A DNA stretch of 64,000 nt from Apostichopus japonicus (Eukaryota; Echinodermata; Holothuroidea; Aspidochirotida; Stichopodidae), in contig NC_092572.1 of assembly GCF_037975245.1 (NCBI RefSeq), forward strand, positions 6,961,501 to 7,025,500. The letters run 5' to 3'. A program made the position numbers and the translations under genes. Position 1 is the stretch's first letter. Each line of letters opens with the position of its first letter. A model generated the notes under the pieces. It worked only from the letters and a program-made list of their open reading frames with translations, did no database searches and was not told the origin of the DNA. Of the stretch, positions 10,964 through 23,177 are shown one piece after another.

Positions 10964-13900
10964 TTACCATGGCTCTGCAATCTCTCAAAGGCAGCATTCT
11001 TGCCCAGCAAAGCCAGTGTTGCTTTGTTCTAGCTTGCCAGTCTCGTCGTGGTTACCGTCCAGAGAAAATGGCCCAGATAAGAAGGGACTCCCTTGAAGAA
11101 AGGAAATCACTCAGTAGAAGGGTCTACGAGAAGCTAGGATTTCATCCTCCATATCTTGACAGATCGTAAGGAATGTTTTGTAATCAACTAATTGACAAAA
11201 AAGAACTGGTTGAAGTCATTAGGCAGATGTAATAATTGTGAACGAGGGAGGGGGGAGGGACTTGAAGGTGAGAAGTTCATATTAAGTTACAGTAGCATTA
11301 TTAAGACTTGCAGGGAATGGTAGTCAAAGATGGTAACAGTTCTTTTCAGCAGTATTTGGAGATGTAAAAACATATATCAGCTACAAAATAAGAACATTAC
11401 AGTAGGTTTAATGGTCAGGTTGATTGAGAAACCAATCATGTGATGCATATTATCAGCTTTCTCCCTTAATTATAAAACAATACATGCATGTTTTGAAGTT
11501 GAAATAGTATTACACTACCTCACATTCATATGAATCAGTTATGTACACAATTGTTGAGTGGATTTATTTTTTTAATATATTTTTAAATATATTTTGAATA
11601 TTAAAGTATCATTTTATTGAATGAACCTTCATAGATATCACCTTCACATGTGTAAGTATCTATCATTGCACACACGAAGCAGCTAAATTCCCCCATTGTC
11701 GTCGGTTTCTTTCAGAGTAACATTTGAGGACATTTACAACAAAGAAAAGAGAAAGACTGTTCCGGAGGACCACCCTCTCTACCAGAAGCGTCCTGCATAC
11801 TCTTTTTCAGCGAAGTGTCGACTGCAGGAAGGTTTGAACCAAACCCTCTGGCTGACAAAGAGTGTCCTGATGAAAGATAAGGTAATGCTTTTGAATGTGT
11901 CCGGTTGGGTGGGAATAGGGGCGGGGGGGTGGTATACTGGTCAGGACAATTGGGCAGTGCCTGAGGGCCTGGAGCAAGGGGGGGGACCTTTTGTCTCCTT
12001 AGTTTCCTACAGTGGTGTTCCGTCAATGTTGACCTAATCGTCCGATTTCAAAACGTCCGAAATCGTCCGAAAACGTCTGAAAACGTCTGAAAGTGTCTGG
12101 TTCCGTCCAAGCGTCCGGTTAGAAAAAAACCCGTCATACCCAGTATTCAAAGCCAAAAGCGTCCGAAAACGTCCGATGTAAAGTTTACTAGCCCAATAGT
12201 AACAAAAGAGTGGAGTGTTTATCTAGAGCATTTGCGGTCACACGGCCGCGACCATTCCTAAGCGTGATAACAATAGCCTGTAAGGATTACAAGTTCACTG
12301 AAAAAACTCTGTGCAGAAATATTTACTCACTATCATTTACTATTTTGAGACTTACAGCTACCAAGGAAATTTTTTTAGTGTCATACGACAATTTAATATC
12401 GGTAAATACATACAGCACTTTTTGTTAACAAATATTATTAAAAGCGTGCTAAGTTCAAAGTTCGATTCCCCCGCGAGGTGGTACAGTACCGTCTCGTCCA
12501 TTTTGACACGAGAGACGGACGAAGCTCTGTGCCTAAATTGAGATTTTAAAGGTTACTAGGAAAAATACTCAGGCCAGGAAAAAAGAGGTAACACGGGAAA
12601 CTCGTTCCCGGGAAATTTCAGTGGCTCGCGGGAAATTTTGGTGCAGAGATAAAAAAAAATCTTCGTCACTCGCGGGAAATTTTGGAGCAGAGATAAAAAA
12701 AAAACAACAACAGACAGCACAAACATGTAGAGGGAGGAATAAAGAAAGATGGAATGGGGAAAATGAAAAGAAATAAGACGTGTCCGACAATAAAACATCA
12801 TATGTGAACCATTAAATTAGCACATTAAACTCTATTATTACCGATTTACCGTCAGCCACTATATCTGCGGGTCGATATAGGCCTACGTGCACTACGTGAC
12901 CTAGGCTACAAGTTCAACAAATATCGAACGTTACTTGGGCTCAGCATGTTACGGGACTTCAAAGTTATTCTGAAATTTTCGTTATTTATTTTTCCTTCAA
13001 ACGAGGATTGTGAAGGTTCCCATGTACAAAATCTTACCCTTATGCATTTCACCTCACTTTGTTATAATAATTATAACGATTTAATAAATTTTGAGCCAAA
13101 ACCGCAGGGAGTATATCCAGTTTAAATCCATCTTCGCAAGGGACTGTATATTATTATAGCGTAGGGTACTGGTACACACTGCTTGCGGTATTTCAGAGTT
13201 GATGCTGTAATGAAATGGATTCGTTTATTAATGCGGGGGGTCCCACGATGTCATTTATAGTTATATTTCGCCACTTTTTTCATTTTTAAGATTTTTTGTA
13301 CGAAAGATTGATATTGTACGTATTGAAAGTTTATTTTCTGGAGTAAACAACAGCCGATTAACGATATGAATAAATCTGTACTATTCTTATGTATGTAGTT
13401 TATAATCCCGTATTTACGTAGCCCCTATGTTACATTCTTATTGTCTGAAGTTCCAAACACGTGGTGACTTGTTGATAGTTAAAAACTTTTCATTGTGAAC
13501 TTTTGAACTTGAAGGGGTTGCAGGTGCGCGCACAAAGTATTGACTACCCTGGAAATCTAGGTCATGTCCCGGTTTCTGCTCACAAGCCTGACACCTGTTA
13601 ATTTGCATTCTTTTCTGACCTAACAAGGAGTTGTTAAAACCCTGGCAAACTGCCAAGAAAACGTGCAACACTATATTAACCCGTGTCGCAAGAGAGGAGG
13701 GGTGGCCCAAGCAGTCTCCCAGGTACCTTGCTTAGCGCGTGTGAGCTCAACCTTTGCTGCAATGTGCTTTACCCTGGATTCATGGAAGTAAAAGTATGTG
13801 CGCGAGATTTTACGCCCTGTTGTTTGTTTCTCAACATGTTCAAATTTTGCGAATAACATTTCCTCATCGTCAAAAAACAGACTTCGATAGCCATTGAAGA

Positions 13901-16900
13901 AAAAAAAAGGAAAATAGCCGGACGATTGAACGGTGAGAAAAAATACACCGTAGCGGTAAAAAGTTCGTAATATTTGCATATTACTAGTACTTTCAGATGT
14001 TTCCGACAGTGTTACATTTCGTGGCGCCTTGTGTGTCTGGTAATGGGGTACGTTCGGCGTTATCAATAAAAAGCTTAGCAACTTTGAAGGAGCTACGGGG
14101 GTGACATCATTGAAATTATTTAAAAAAAGGTTCAATACGTGTTACATATTAAACATTAAACATTTTCGGTTGTGTCGGCAGGAGGAGGTAAACAATACAG
14201 TAACGATGCTGTAGTGTATTTATATTCGTTATCCAGTCTGGGATTTATTGGATTACTTCATGTGTACCGTTGTTTTGAAAATGTTTTGAGCCTAGGTAAA
14301 ACGATATTTTTGTTGAACGGAAGCAACTCAGAACCAGGATAAGATATAGTGGGAATGGTTGATTGTCGCCCAACACCGATGGGCATTATCATCAATATGT
14401 CGTTATTTCTCTTATTTCTTGTGACTGTTCCCCACTCCTTCTGCTTGAATTTTTGTTTCAAAAGGTTAGTAAATAGTTGTTGTACATTGCATGCTTTTGT
14501 CAAAACATGACGTTACTTCAATATATTTCTTCGCAGTTATTTTGTGTTCAAACTTGTATCACCTTTGACTTTGTTTGTAGCAGAAATACTACCCTGTACT
14601 GAAAGTTTATTCCGTCCGGATTATCGGACGGTTTCAGACGTTTTGCGGGCTGATAATAGAACTGCCTCTAAAATCGCTTTTGAATAGAAACATAGTTTAG
14701 CTTTAAGCGTCCGGATTATCGGACACATGACGCTTTTCTGAAATGAAAGGGTTCTTGCCTCTGTAATCCTTACTGTTTTGTTACTTTGAGTCGGGCTAAA
14801 AACGTCCGGATTATCGGACAGAATCGGACATATCACCATTGTAACTTCTATTGTAACAAACTGAGAAGATCGATTTAATCTGGTGTGAAAAAGTAGGCAG
14901 TAAACCGCAGGTTCCGTCCGGATTAAAAGTGAATATTGTTGGAGTAAAATGTACAAAAGCGTCCGACCGTCCGGAGGTGTCAGAAAACGTCCTAAAGTGT
15001 CCTAAAGTGTCTGGAAACGTCTGAAAACGTCGCGTCCGGACGGTCGTGTCAACCTCGACGGAACACCACTTGTATTCAAAACTGACATGTAATACACTCG
15101 TGTACAAGTTTTGTACTATTATTGTGGGTTTTTTCAATTAGTTAGCTAAATATCTGCACTTCTTCTTAGGTGGAGGGTCTAGGACCCTGTCAATGTTTTA
15201 TTACTGGGTTTCTGGCTGGTGGACTGGTGCGCTGATTGTCTTTGCTCGAGAGCCAAGGTCACTGTCAGCCTGTCCGTGAGATGTTTGCAAGATGCTTTTC
15301 TATGTGTTTAACTATGTCCAGTTCATTTATAGTTGAAAGTGAAAGCGACAAAAGTTCTTCATTTAAAGTGGTCAGTATTGCCTCTAAATATACTAGAAAA
15401 TCTAAAATGGTCAGCGCTATTCTGATGTTGTTAAAAATACCTTTACATTCATTCCATAAAAGTATCTAGAGGCAGTGAATACTTTGGTCGATCATGCAGT
15501 AATTGTAGACACTTGATAGCCTTCTCACATCGTCTTGTAGATGCCCAAATCTGTGTCGGAGACCGTATCAAATCTATCCATCCCAAACATGGAGCAGAGA
15601 GTCACCGAAGCCGTTAGACACTGCCGACAGTTTGATACAGAAGAGAAGGTCATCAAAAGGGAAAGATATATGTATGTTAATCTTGGATTCATTTTTATTT
15701 ATGACATTGATTTGGTCATACTTTTAGTTTCTTCCGATCTCTGTATTCTTTAAGACATTAAAGATTTAGAAATAGAGTAATAGACTTAGAAATGTTGAGG
15801 CCAACAAGGAACCAATGCTTGCAACAATGCTCCTTTTCTAGTTTCAAATTTTTGGTCAAATCATACCTTACAAAATTGAAAATATCACACCATCTTTCAG
15901 ATGAATAATTTGGCCGTAATATAACAACTCTTGTGATGCTATAGAGATGGCACCAACTGAAATGAAAAACATGGCTGTTGTTTCTATACTTCAATATTTG
16001 TGATATTTCACTTCACTCACATGATACTGTGTGTCAACAACACCCATCTCTTTCGCACTCCTGTTCCCCATCCTGGTACTTCTCACTTCCCTTCCAGCTG
16101 CCATGCCCCTTTCTTTCACCATTCCTTTCCAGTTATCTTTCCCGTTTACCTCCAGCTCCCTCCTTGTTCCTCTTTCCCACCTCATAACCTTCCCTGTCCC
16201 TTCCCATTACTTTCCCCATTCTCATTCCAACTGCCCTTCCCCTTCATATTACCCATCCTTCTCCCACTCCACTCCTATCAGCTCTTCTGATAACTCATGA
16301 TTATTCATCTCAACATGACTATTCATCTCCATATGATTATTCATCTCCACATGATTATTTATCTCACATGACTATTCATCTCCACATGATTATTCATCTC
16401 AAGATTATTCATCTCCATATGACTATTCATCTTTACATGATTATTCATCTCCACATGACTATTCATCTCCACATGATTATTCATCTCACATGACTATTCA
16501 TCTTTACAGTTATACTCAGATTCAGTACCTCCAACGGCTGAGTCAATTACTGGGACCAGAGCTGAGTCTAAATCAATCAATCACAGAAAATCACTATGTG
16601 GAGTCTTCTTGGGATAGAGGTCAGTTAAAGGTCAAAATGTCATAGGTCACTCCTAGCCAGAGTCGATTGGTACTTGTTATGCATCTGTCCTAACTCCCTA
16701 TCAAATCCAACATATTTTGAATTGACTAAATCAATGCAACGAAATGTGCAAAGTGAATGTGCGTGTGTATGTGTGTGATGGCTTGGCTTGTACAAGATGA
16801 GTCATTTAGTGATGTTAATTTTGTAGTTAGTGTGTGGATTGACCTCGGTGAATAAAAGAAACATTTATGTTGTGAAAGTCACAGGTCATTGAAAGTTAAA

Positions 16901-19662
16901 GTATGACTTAAGTTGAGACAGGCACAAATATCTTAGCTGTAGAAAACATTATTAGGAGTCATATTGTCTTGTTTATTGGACTATAAAATACGACGACTAA
17001 AATAATCTGCGTAAAGTCATCCTTGAAACAGAGGTCAGTGTCAGGAAACCTTGTCAACAGAATGACTGCAAAGATTATATAAATCCACCTAAAGTGCGTC
17101 TTAAATCATCAAATTTAGCTTACCTGTTTATCATCTGGTTCCTTAATTATCAAAGCTATAGAGTTTCATCTAAAATGGTGCCATAGCACCTATTCGTTCG
17201 AGAAGTTTAAGAAGGAGTATTTTCAAATATTCCCACTATTTTTTCCCCGGCTTTTATTATTTATATTTGCTCCTTGTTTCTATTTCTATAGAGGGTGATC
17301 ATATTCAAGTTGTAGGAGCACCAAAGGGTATCCTGGTATCCTCCAGGCACCCTCTCTCAGCTGCAGCTTCCACGGAAGAGATTGAAGCTACCAGAGGGGT
17401 GGAGATACCAACCTTTGAACCGCTAGCACCGACCCTAGATTTACAGGAAACTCATATATACCAACCTTACCATAATTTCCCAGGTGAGAACAGAAATCGT
17501 ACGGATTCACGCCTTTGACTAAGAATGAGCAAAATTTACTGGAAGAGAGTAAAGACAATTGAAGAAAGATATTTTCTTTCTCTGTTCACAGTTTTGTTTT
17601 ATAAGATCCCAGTCGGTTTACTATCGTTTATTTCACTTATAAGACCAATCTACTGTAGGACATCTGACATTTATCTCACTGCCCATGAATATTCAACTGC
17701 CAGTTTCATAGTTCTTTTGGCAAGAATCGCAAAATCAAGATTGGTCGCCTGATATGCTAATCGATAATTCATCCAGGATAGTTGATGATTTGATGAATAT
17801 ATATTTCACATATATATTATGCAGGCCATTGCTGGCATGTTGTGTATGTGAATACACCAGGCTTAATAGAATTTTGAAGATCTTTCTTTTTTTTAACTCT
17901 CAATGTACTTGCATGTTACTAAGTTATACTGTTAGACCTGACAGGGATTGAGGGTCGATCAGAATGCCAAGTTATGAAGAGGTTGACAGCTAAAAACTAT
18001 CCCTTTTGTAAACTTGATCAGGACCACAGTCTAACAGTCCTGTTGATAGAGTTTACTAGTACCATAAGTGTGTGTAATCAGTAAAAAATGTTCTACAGGA
18101 CAGAATATGATTGAGCAATATCGTGTTGGCTGTTTGGTGTCACATTTCATCTCTTTCACTTTCCTTTCTGTCTGGTAGGTCTAAACATCCCCCCCTCCTT
18201 TCCAATCCCTCTCATGTCCCTTTCCAATCCCCTCATGTCCCCTTTTCCAATCACTCTATCATGTCCCTATTTCAAATCCCCATCTCATGTCCCCCATTTC
18301 AAATCCTTTCCCCTTTCTAGATCAAAGCAACGTGCAAGTTTCTAATATCAAACAAATCCTTTTCTTCTTAACTCAGTAAATATCTTTCTTTCCTTCTTCT
18401 GCAGGATACTTTGAGCCCCATCCGTTTCCGCATGCTCACACTAGAGTAATCTCCAGCTACATGAGATGGCCCATCAAGCATAGTGTAAGCAAAGCTGTCA
18501 TGTACACCTTTGCGGACGGCTTCAGCAGGGCTAAACAGATCTATGGGGTAGGTTGTTCATGCACCCTAATTATATCAAGATTCACATTGCATAAATCATC
18601 AGCATGTTCTTGGTACAGGTAATGTGTTTTAAGTTGAAAGAAGTATTCATCCTTATTTTCAGAGTCGCCACAAAATATGACAGAGTTCATGATGCAAAAG
18701 GAGTAATTATTGCAAAATAGCAAAGAGTAATAAATAATAATATTTATAATTATTTAATATTTAAAGTAATAATAATACAGTGTATTTAAATACTGCCAAA
18801 TAAGAAACAAGAAGTAGCAGCTCTAGGCGCTTACCAAAAGCAAGTCAATTGCAAATCAAATGAACAAGTAAAGAAATGAGTCCTTAGGTAAATCTTAAAC
18901 ATAGAAATTTCAGTGCAAAATCTAATATGGTGTGCTAGCTGGTTCCACAGAATGAATTTTCCCCTTGACAATTATATGCCATTGATCAGCTTTGTTTGTG
19001 TAAGTTTTTACCATCCGGTTGACTGGTTGAAATTAAAAGTAATGTTGACAAAAACTATTTTTTTTACTTTATGGACAGTAAGTAGCCTCATGCATCTCAG
19101 TATTGAGTTTATATGTTATAGTATGGTCAAGAAAAGGTCTTGACAAGAGGAAGGGTGGTGGGGAGGGGTAAATTAGGGACCCAGGGAAGCATAAGCAAAG
19201 TGATTTAATACTTTAAAAAGGTGAACTGGTGGCGCAATTTTCTCTGGGAACCACCCTTGCTCTTGTTGTAACTGTTAAAGATTCATTCTGTATGATACCA
19301 AAAGGCTTATTCCATTGTTTCTTCTTACAATACAGAAGGACTACAATTCAACCTTAAAGACGCCGGTGGTCACCCAGGGAATAGATACGGACGGGGTCAA
19401 CTTCGGTTTCGTTACCGTCCAGATCAACACCCTGGACATGGATTCGAAGGACGGCGTGAGGAACATGATTTGGGTGGACGGGGAGAACCCCTTATATGAA
19501 GATATGTACCCGCAGGACATCAAAATAATCAAAAAGAAGGGTATGAAGAAAAACAAACGGCAAGTAGTAGAACTCATCAAGAAGAGAGACCCCAACCTCG
19601 GTTGCCAGAACCTGGACGTGTCAGTCTTCCAGAAGTTTTTAGCATTCATGTCTAATAAATGA
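10964..19662 (+). CDS. MRPL37: Mitochondrial large ribosomal subunit protein mL37 (MRPL37)
   Basis: Coding exons are 10969-11165, 11716-11881, 15541-15671, 16510-16619, 17292-17483, 18405-18547 and 19336-19662. They total 1266 nt, or 421 residues plus stop, near the roughly 420 residues of vertebrate MRPL37. All seven join in frame across GT...AG borders. Recognised family segments, in order: DHPLYQKRPAYSF then CRLQEGLNQTLWLTKS (residues about 85-115), SSWDREG, ASTEEIEAT, LDLQETHIY, then QGIDTDGVNFGFVTVQINT and MIWVDGENPLYEDMYP, and a C-terminal VFQKFLAFMSNK. The N-terminus is suitable for mitochondrial import. The protein is a structural, metazoan-specific component of the mitoribosomal large subunit. 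The ATG lies in a strong context (TTACCATGG) just after an acceptor, so there is probably a non-coding first exon ending at 10746 (GCG|GTAAGA). Introns carry a DNA transposon and two minisatellites. No poly(A) site was assigned. Confidence 0.93.
10969..11165 (+). CDS. MRPL37: MRPL37 coding exon 1 (phase 2 end)
   Basis: The exon encodes the N-terminal 65 residues, including a basic import-type leader, and ends in LGFHPPYLDR plus two bases. The acceptor TTTCTTTACAG lies 5 nt before the ATG and the donor is GTAAGG. Confidence 0.9.
11716..11881 (+). CDS. MRPL37: MRPL37 coding exon 2
   Basis: The exon carries the best-conserved early block, CRLQEGLNQTLWLTKS. The acceptor is TTTCTTTCAG; the donor is AAG|GTAATG, phase 0. 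Confidence 0.93.
12009..15071. mobile_element. DNA transposon with TIRs in MRPL37 intron 2 (about 3.06 kb)
   Basis: The left end (AGTGGTGTTCCGTCAATGTT, then GAC) and the inverted right end (AGTGGTGTTCCGTCGAGGTT, then GAC) match over about 23 bp. Both ends are packed with subterminal CGTCCG/CGTCTG words; the right side has three perfect copies of GTCCGGATTATCGGAC (14614, 14709, 14804), a near-palindrome. No clear target-site duplication was found. Two minus-strand ORFs inside (13671-14135, 13438-13710) may be remains of one gene, but no transposase was recognised. The superfamily is not assigned. Confidence 0.7.
15541..15671 (+). CDS. MRPL37: MRPL37 coding exon 3
   Basis: The exon encodes MPKSVSETVSNLSIP through FDTEEKVIKRERY, aligning with the human ARLWQTTEEIPKRE region. 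Its first codon is ATG by chance; the exon begins directly after GTCTTGTAG. The donor is GTATGT, phase 2. Confidence 0.85.
16300..16509 (+). repeat. Minisatellite abutting MRPL37 exon 4, unit about 18-19 bp
   Basis: About eleven units of ATGATTATTCATCTCCAC (variants ACTATTCATCTTTAC) run right up to the exon. The final unit, ACTATTCATCTTTACAG, forms the pyrimidine tract and AG of the 3' splice site. A C/T-rich stretch (16070-16290) precedes it. Confidence 0.85.
16510..16619 (+). CDS. MRPL37: MRPL37 coding exon 4
   Basis: The exon is 110 nt and reads I-YTQIQYLQRLSQLLG through ESSWDR, joining in frame to both neighbours (phase 2 in, phase 1 out, donor GTCAGT). The last unit of a minisatellite supplies its acceptor. 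It is easily missed because the reading frame is open over only a short distance. Confidence 0.8.
17292..17483 (+). CDS. MRPL37: MRPL37 coding exon 5
   Basis: The exon encodes EGDHIQVVGAPKGIL, ASTEEIEATRG and LDLQETHIYQPYHNFPG, a strongly diagnostic stretch. The donor is CAG|GTGAGA, phase 1. Confidence 0.92.
18185..18310 (+). repeat. Pyrimidine-rich short tandem repeat in MRPL37 intron 6
   Basis: About five imperfect units of TTTCCAATCCCTCTCATGTCCC lie upstream of exon 6. Confidence 0.75.
18405..18547 (+). CDS. MRPL37: MRPL37 coding exon 6
   Basis: The exon encodes GYFEPHPFPHAHTRV through GFSRAKQIYG, matching the family's segment that ends in LYG. The acceptor is CTTCTTCTGCAG; the donor is GGG|GTAGGT, phase 0. 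Confidence 0.9.
19336..19662 (+). CDS. MRPL37: MRPL37 coding exon 7 and stop
   Basis: The exon encodes the C-terminal 108 residues and a TGA stop. A lysine-rich insertion (KKKGMKKNKR) lies where the human protein is shorter, an expected variable loop. Confidence 0.93.
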   Translation, partial: KDYNSTLKTPVVTQGIDTDGVNFGFVTVQINTLDMDSKDGVRNMIWVDGENPLYEDMYPQDIKIIKKKGMKKNKRQVVELIKKRDPNLGCQNLDVSVFQKFLAFMSNK

Positions 19663-21244
19663 GCAAAAACTGACAGCAGAGGTGTCTGAGAGACGGAAAT
19701 CTTTGGCGTTTCTGATTGGCTACGGATATTAGAGGCGCGGAGAAAACGATGAGGACTTTTACGATAAGAAGAGGAACGCATAGAGATCACAGCTGGATTT
19801 CTCTTCCTGATAACAAATAACAAGACAAATATGCCGAGAGGGAGAGACTCTTCAAGCGTGTGATTGCATCAGAATCCTGAATCTAAAGTCTGCCCAGTGA
19901 GTGTAAATTCATACTAGATTGGATCAAACACAGCAAGCTCTCTTAACCAAATGTCTATGGTTATGGCAAACCTGATCTAAGATGGCGCTAAAAGAGTTGG
20001 GGTCCAGAGCCGACCACTGAACGTAGAAATCAAAGGTGACCTGGAATCAAAGTTGCATTCTGTGCTGCTTGTCAATTAGTGCTGTGCAAGATGCAATGCT
20101 ATCGTGTGTGATACACCAGATCCAAGTCAAACACAGGGCCCTGAGTTTAAAAAACATAGTGCCGAATCAAACATTAGGTCTTAATGCAAACTTTGGTTGA
20201 ACGAGAGCTTAAAACGTAAAGGTGAACTCTTGTTTTGTATATCCATGCATGCTGTGTATTTTGCAATACTGTTGTGTGTGTTAGATTTGATTCAAGATGA
20301 ACACAGGGCCACCAAGTTCCAACACCAAGTTCCAACACCGAGATCCAAATCAAACGTCGCCGATTGTAACTGATTATGGACAAACTGATATGGACTGAGT
20401 TTAAAACTCTGTAAAATGTCCCCCAGTCAAAATGCCCCCCACCCCCACTCGGCAAGCACCAGTATGGGTACAAAGAAATAACGAAGGCATGTGCATAAGT
20501 TCAGACAACTACAATAGGAGTACTGACTCAAGTTGGGATATGCTTATCTGAACTTTGACCTGATACCATAGAGGTGACCATGTTTTAGATGTAGAAAGTT
20601 GCCAGTGCTATCTTGTGATAAAATAGCCTACATCTGTATTCAGTTCTTGATATTTTATCGGTCTGATAATGTTTTGTATTGCTGTTGTAATGCCTGGAAT
20701 TTTGGTGGAGTGAAAAAATTGATATGACTGATAGAGAGAACAAATTATAAATATTCCTATCTGTAAAAGAACTTTTTACCCACTTTAGAAGTTCCCAAGG
20801 CTTTAATACATTTCAATAATGAAACAAAAAAATACCACAAGTGTTTGCTTTATCTCTTGCTGTATCTCGGTTTATCATGAGCGTAGACAATGGGATTTTG
20901 TTACAATTATTGTGATTTTATGTGCAGAGGTGGAGGGTAGGGTGATGTGTTATCATGTTTGTGTTTGCAGATGGTTGGGGAGGAGGAGGGGTGGGAGAGC
21001 CGTTTCTCTGTTAGAGACATGCACATGGTTCAAATGCTACGAATGAGTGGTATCCAATCCCTAGAACTGCCCCCTCCCCACCCCCTCCACTGACGATGGA
21101 GGTGGGTGCTTCCACTTCCTCCACAATGGTCTCTATCAATATGGTTCTATTTAATTTTTATTTAATATTCTATTTTATTAATATACTCAAATAGGGTTTT
21201 GTTTGTACTAATGGAGCCTAGTAGGCTAATTATTTCTTGCGCAG
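19663..21244. other. 3' flank of MRPL37, no gene recognised
   Basis: The start is presumably the MRPL37 3' UTR, but no poly(A) site was pinned down. A short duplicated phrase (CCAAGTTCCAACAC) lies near 20310. Nothing else was recognised. Confidence 0.4.
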
Positions 21245-21400
21245 CCTGTCCTAGAGGTTCTTACCACATCGCCGCCTCGACGTCATGTAATACCCGTACA
21301 ACTGGATGTTTATACGGTGGAGTATCTAAAATCGTTGAAGATCCTTGTATTTGTCCAATGCTATTCTTTGGAGAGGAAAACGGACGACATTGCATTTATA
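21245..21400 (+). CDS. Orphan EGF-like exon (phase 1-1)
   Basis: After an acceptor (TTGCGCAG) this 156-nt open segment encodes ACPRGSYHIAAS through GEENGRHCIY and ends at a GTAATA donor, phase 1 at both ends. It has six cysteines with a C-x-C pair (PCICP) and a final GRHC, the EGF pattern. The EGF exons of the receptor gene 13 kb downstream have the same phases. No other exon of a host gene was found except the candidate at 21618. It may be a relic of a second TIE-like gene or part of an unseen gene. Confidence 0.45.
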
Positions 21401-21617
21401 GTAATAATAACGACATTGCATTTATAGTAATAATAAAACGTTCAGTCGAGTGTAACAAAAAACTGATGTTGGGGGTGGGGGGGGGGGGGAGCAGTGGGAC
21501 ATGTGACTTTGATTTTAAAGAGGAACCTCAAAAACACTCCTCGACATGTCTGGCAAAATCGATTCTTTGTGATCATTCGGGACCAAAAATTTGTTAGTAG
21601 TTTCTCCATCAAAATAG

Positions 21618-21739
21618 CGTTTAATTGGTACAAAACTTGCCGCGGCGGCTTATACGAGCCAGCGATAATTCAGATTAGATCGAAGCCAAATAGCAAAGAC
21701 TATAAAAGAACGATGCTTATCTTCAAGAATAACGCCTCG
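21618..21739 (+). CDS. Candidate half-Ig exon (phase 1 to 0)
   Basis: The segment encodes FNWYKTCRGGLYEP through MLIFKNNAS and ends at GCC TCG|GTAAGC. Its length (122 nt) and phases (1 in, 0 out) match the receptor's first half-Ig exon after its EGF block (36950-37068, 119 nt, phase 1 to 0). The acceptor has a weak pyrimidine tract and no second half was found, so it is tentative. Confidence 0.3.
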
Positions 21740-23170
21740 GTAAGCTGTTGGGGGGGGGGGGGGTGTAACCATCCCCTCTGTAAAGAGCCAGATGGTCTTA
21801 ATCCGAAATGTTAAAGATTCTTTTAATTTGTTACAATGATATTTCATTTCTTTCTCACTAAATTCTGTTAACCGCTACAACTTACTTCGCAGTTATTTCC
21901 CATCCAACCTGCTGCACATCTGCATCCAAACAGATTTGCAGCAATATTGATGCCGACAACAATGTCTGCTTTACCTCATTACAAAGACCTTTGTCATGTT
22001 ATACCAACATTTGCTAGACACTGCTGTTAAATATAAGTGCTTTATCCAACATATCTAGTTTATGTCCGCGTTAGGATAATCTATACCGAACCCTTTATAT
22101 TAGTACATGGTTTCTTTTGCTACCCTATGTGCAAACCAGGTTTTTATTTATTTACTTAAGGTAAGGTAAATATGTCTACCATAGGCGGTATCGAACCTAT
22201 GTTCAAACCAATGTATTTGACTAGTTTTTGTTCAAGTATAAAATAAGCACATGATAGTGATGTTCAACTACATTTGAAATTGCACAGCAGAATAGCCAGT
22301 CTTTAGTTTTAAGTCTTACAGAAATCGTTGTATAGGCTAATGTTCCACTAACACATCTTTGTTAACATGCTTTCTTTTAACACGAGTGTCCTTTTAGTAC
22401 TGACATTGATAGCCACCCGTTTGTGTTTAAAACGTCTGTTTACTATACCGATTCCCAACCACCTTGTATTCCTTACATGACCTATCCGGAAGTTGCCTGT
22501 CATTAAATTTGGTGTTCTCAAAATAAATATGATATTAATCAGAAAAAGTAGGGGAAATTACCTTCAAGTTTTCGAAATGAACGATTGCGTAAAAACACAC
22601 ATAATAGATTACGATTCATTCTACTTTTTGCTTGATTTTATCCTTTATGATCATATGCAGTTAGAATGTAGTTAGAAACAGGAAGCATTGCATTTATGGA
22701 ATTTCTGCCATTAATTCAAATTTGACACGGTAGGCTACATTCGAATATTGAACCGCACTAATTGCTGAAGGTCTGGTACTTATATTATCTTTAAAAACTG
22801 AACACATTCTTGGAAACCGTATTGAATTTAAATTAATAATATATTGCACCACTTAAAACGAAATCCCAGAGGAGGAATTCAGTAGCATTGTACATATACA
22901 GTGGAGAACGGAAGGGTTTCTTCGATGGTCCATTTGTGACGGATTAGCAGATAAATGAAAATGTTGTTATGATTGTGTTGCTAATGGATTGCATTGCTTC
23001 CTCAACAGTGATATATGTCAATTCCCCCGACATTTTGTTTTCTTTATTCAAATGTGTTGGAGATTCTTACTTAAGTAGGACAAAGGTCGGATCATTTTTT
23101 AGTCGCTCATTCGCTTCAATTGCTGGTTAATTCTGTTTATGGTCACAAGGATGCGTGGCAGGGCATATGA
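21740..23170. other. Intergenic, nothing recognised
   Basis: A G homopolymer lies at 21750-21763. No coding exon or repeat structure was recognised. Confidence 0.4.
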
Positions 23171-23177
23171 TATTATA

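Noticed and set aside
12433-12470. B-box-like GTTCGATTCC, possible tRNA
   Set aside because: No A box at proper distance and no acceptor stem.
13438-14135. Minus-strand ORFs of 154 and 90 aa
   Set aside because: Not called as a gene: no domain recognised. They lie inside the transposon and are mentioned there as possible remains.
16000-16300. Overlapping Pro/Ser/Phe-rich ORFs
   Set aside because: They are a C/T-rich intron stretch of MRPL37 open in several frames at once.
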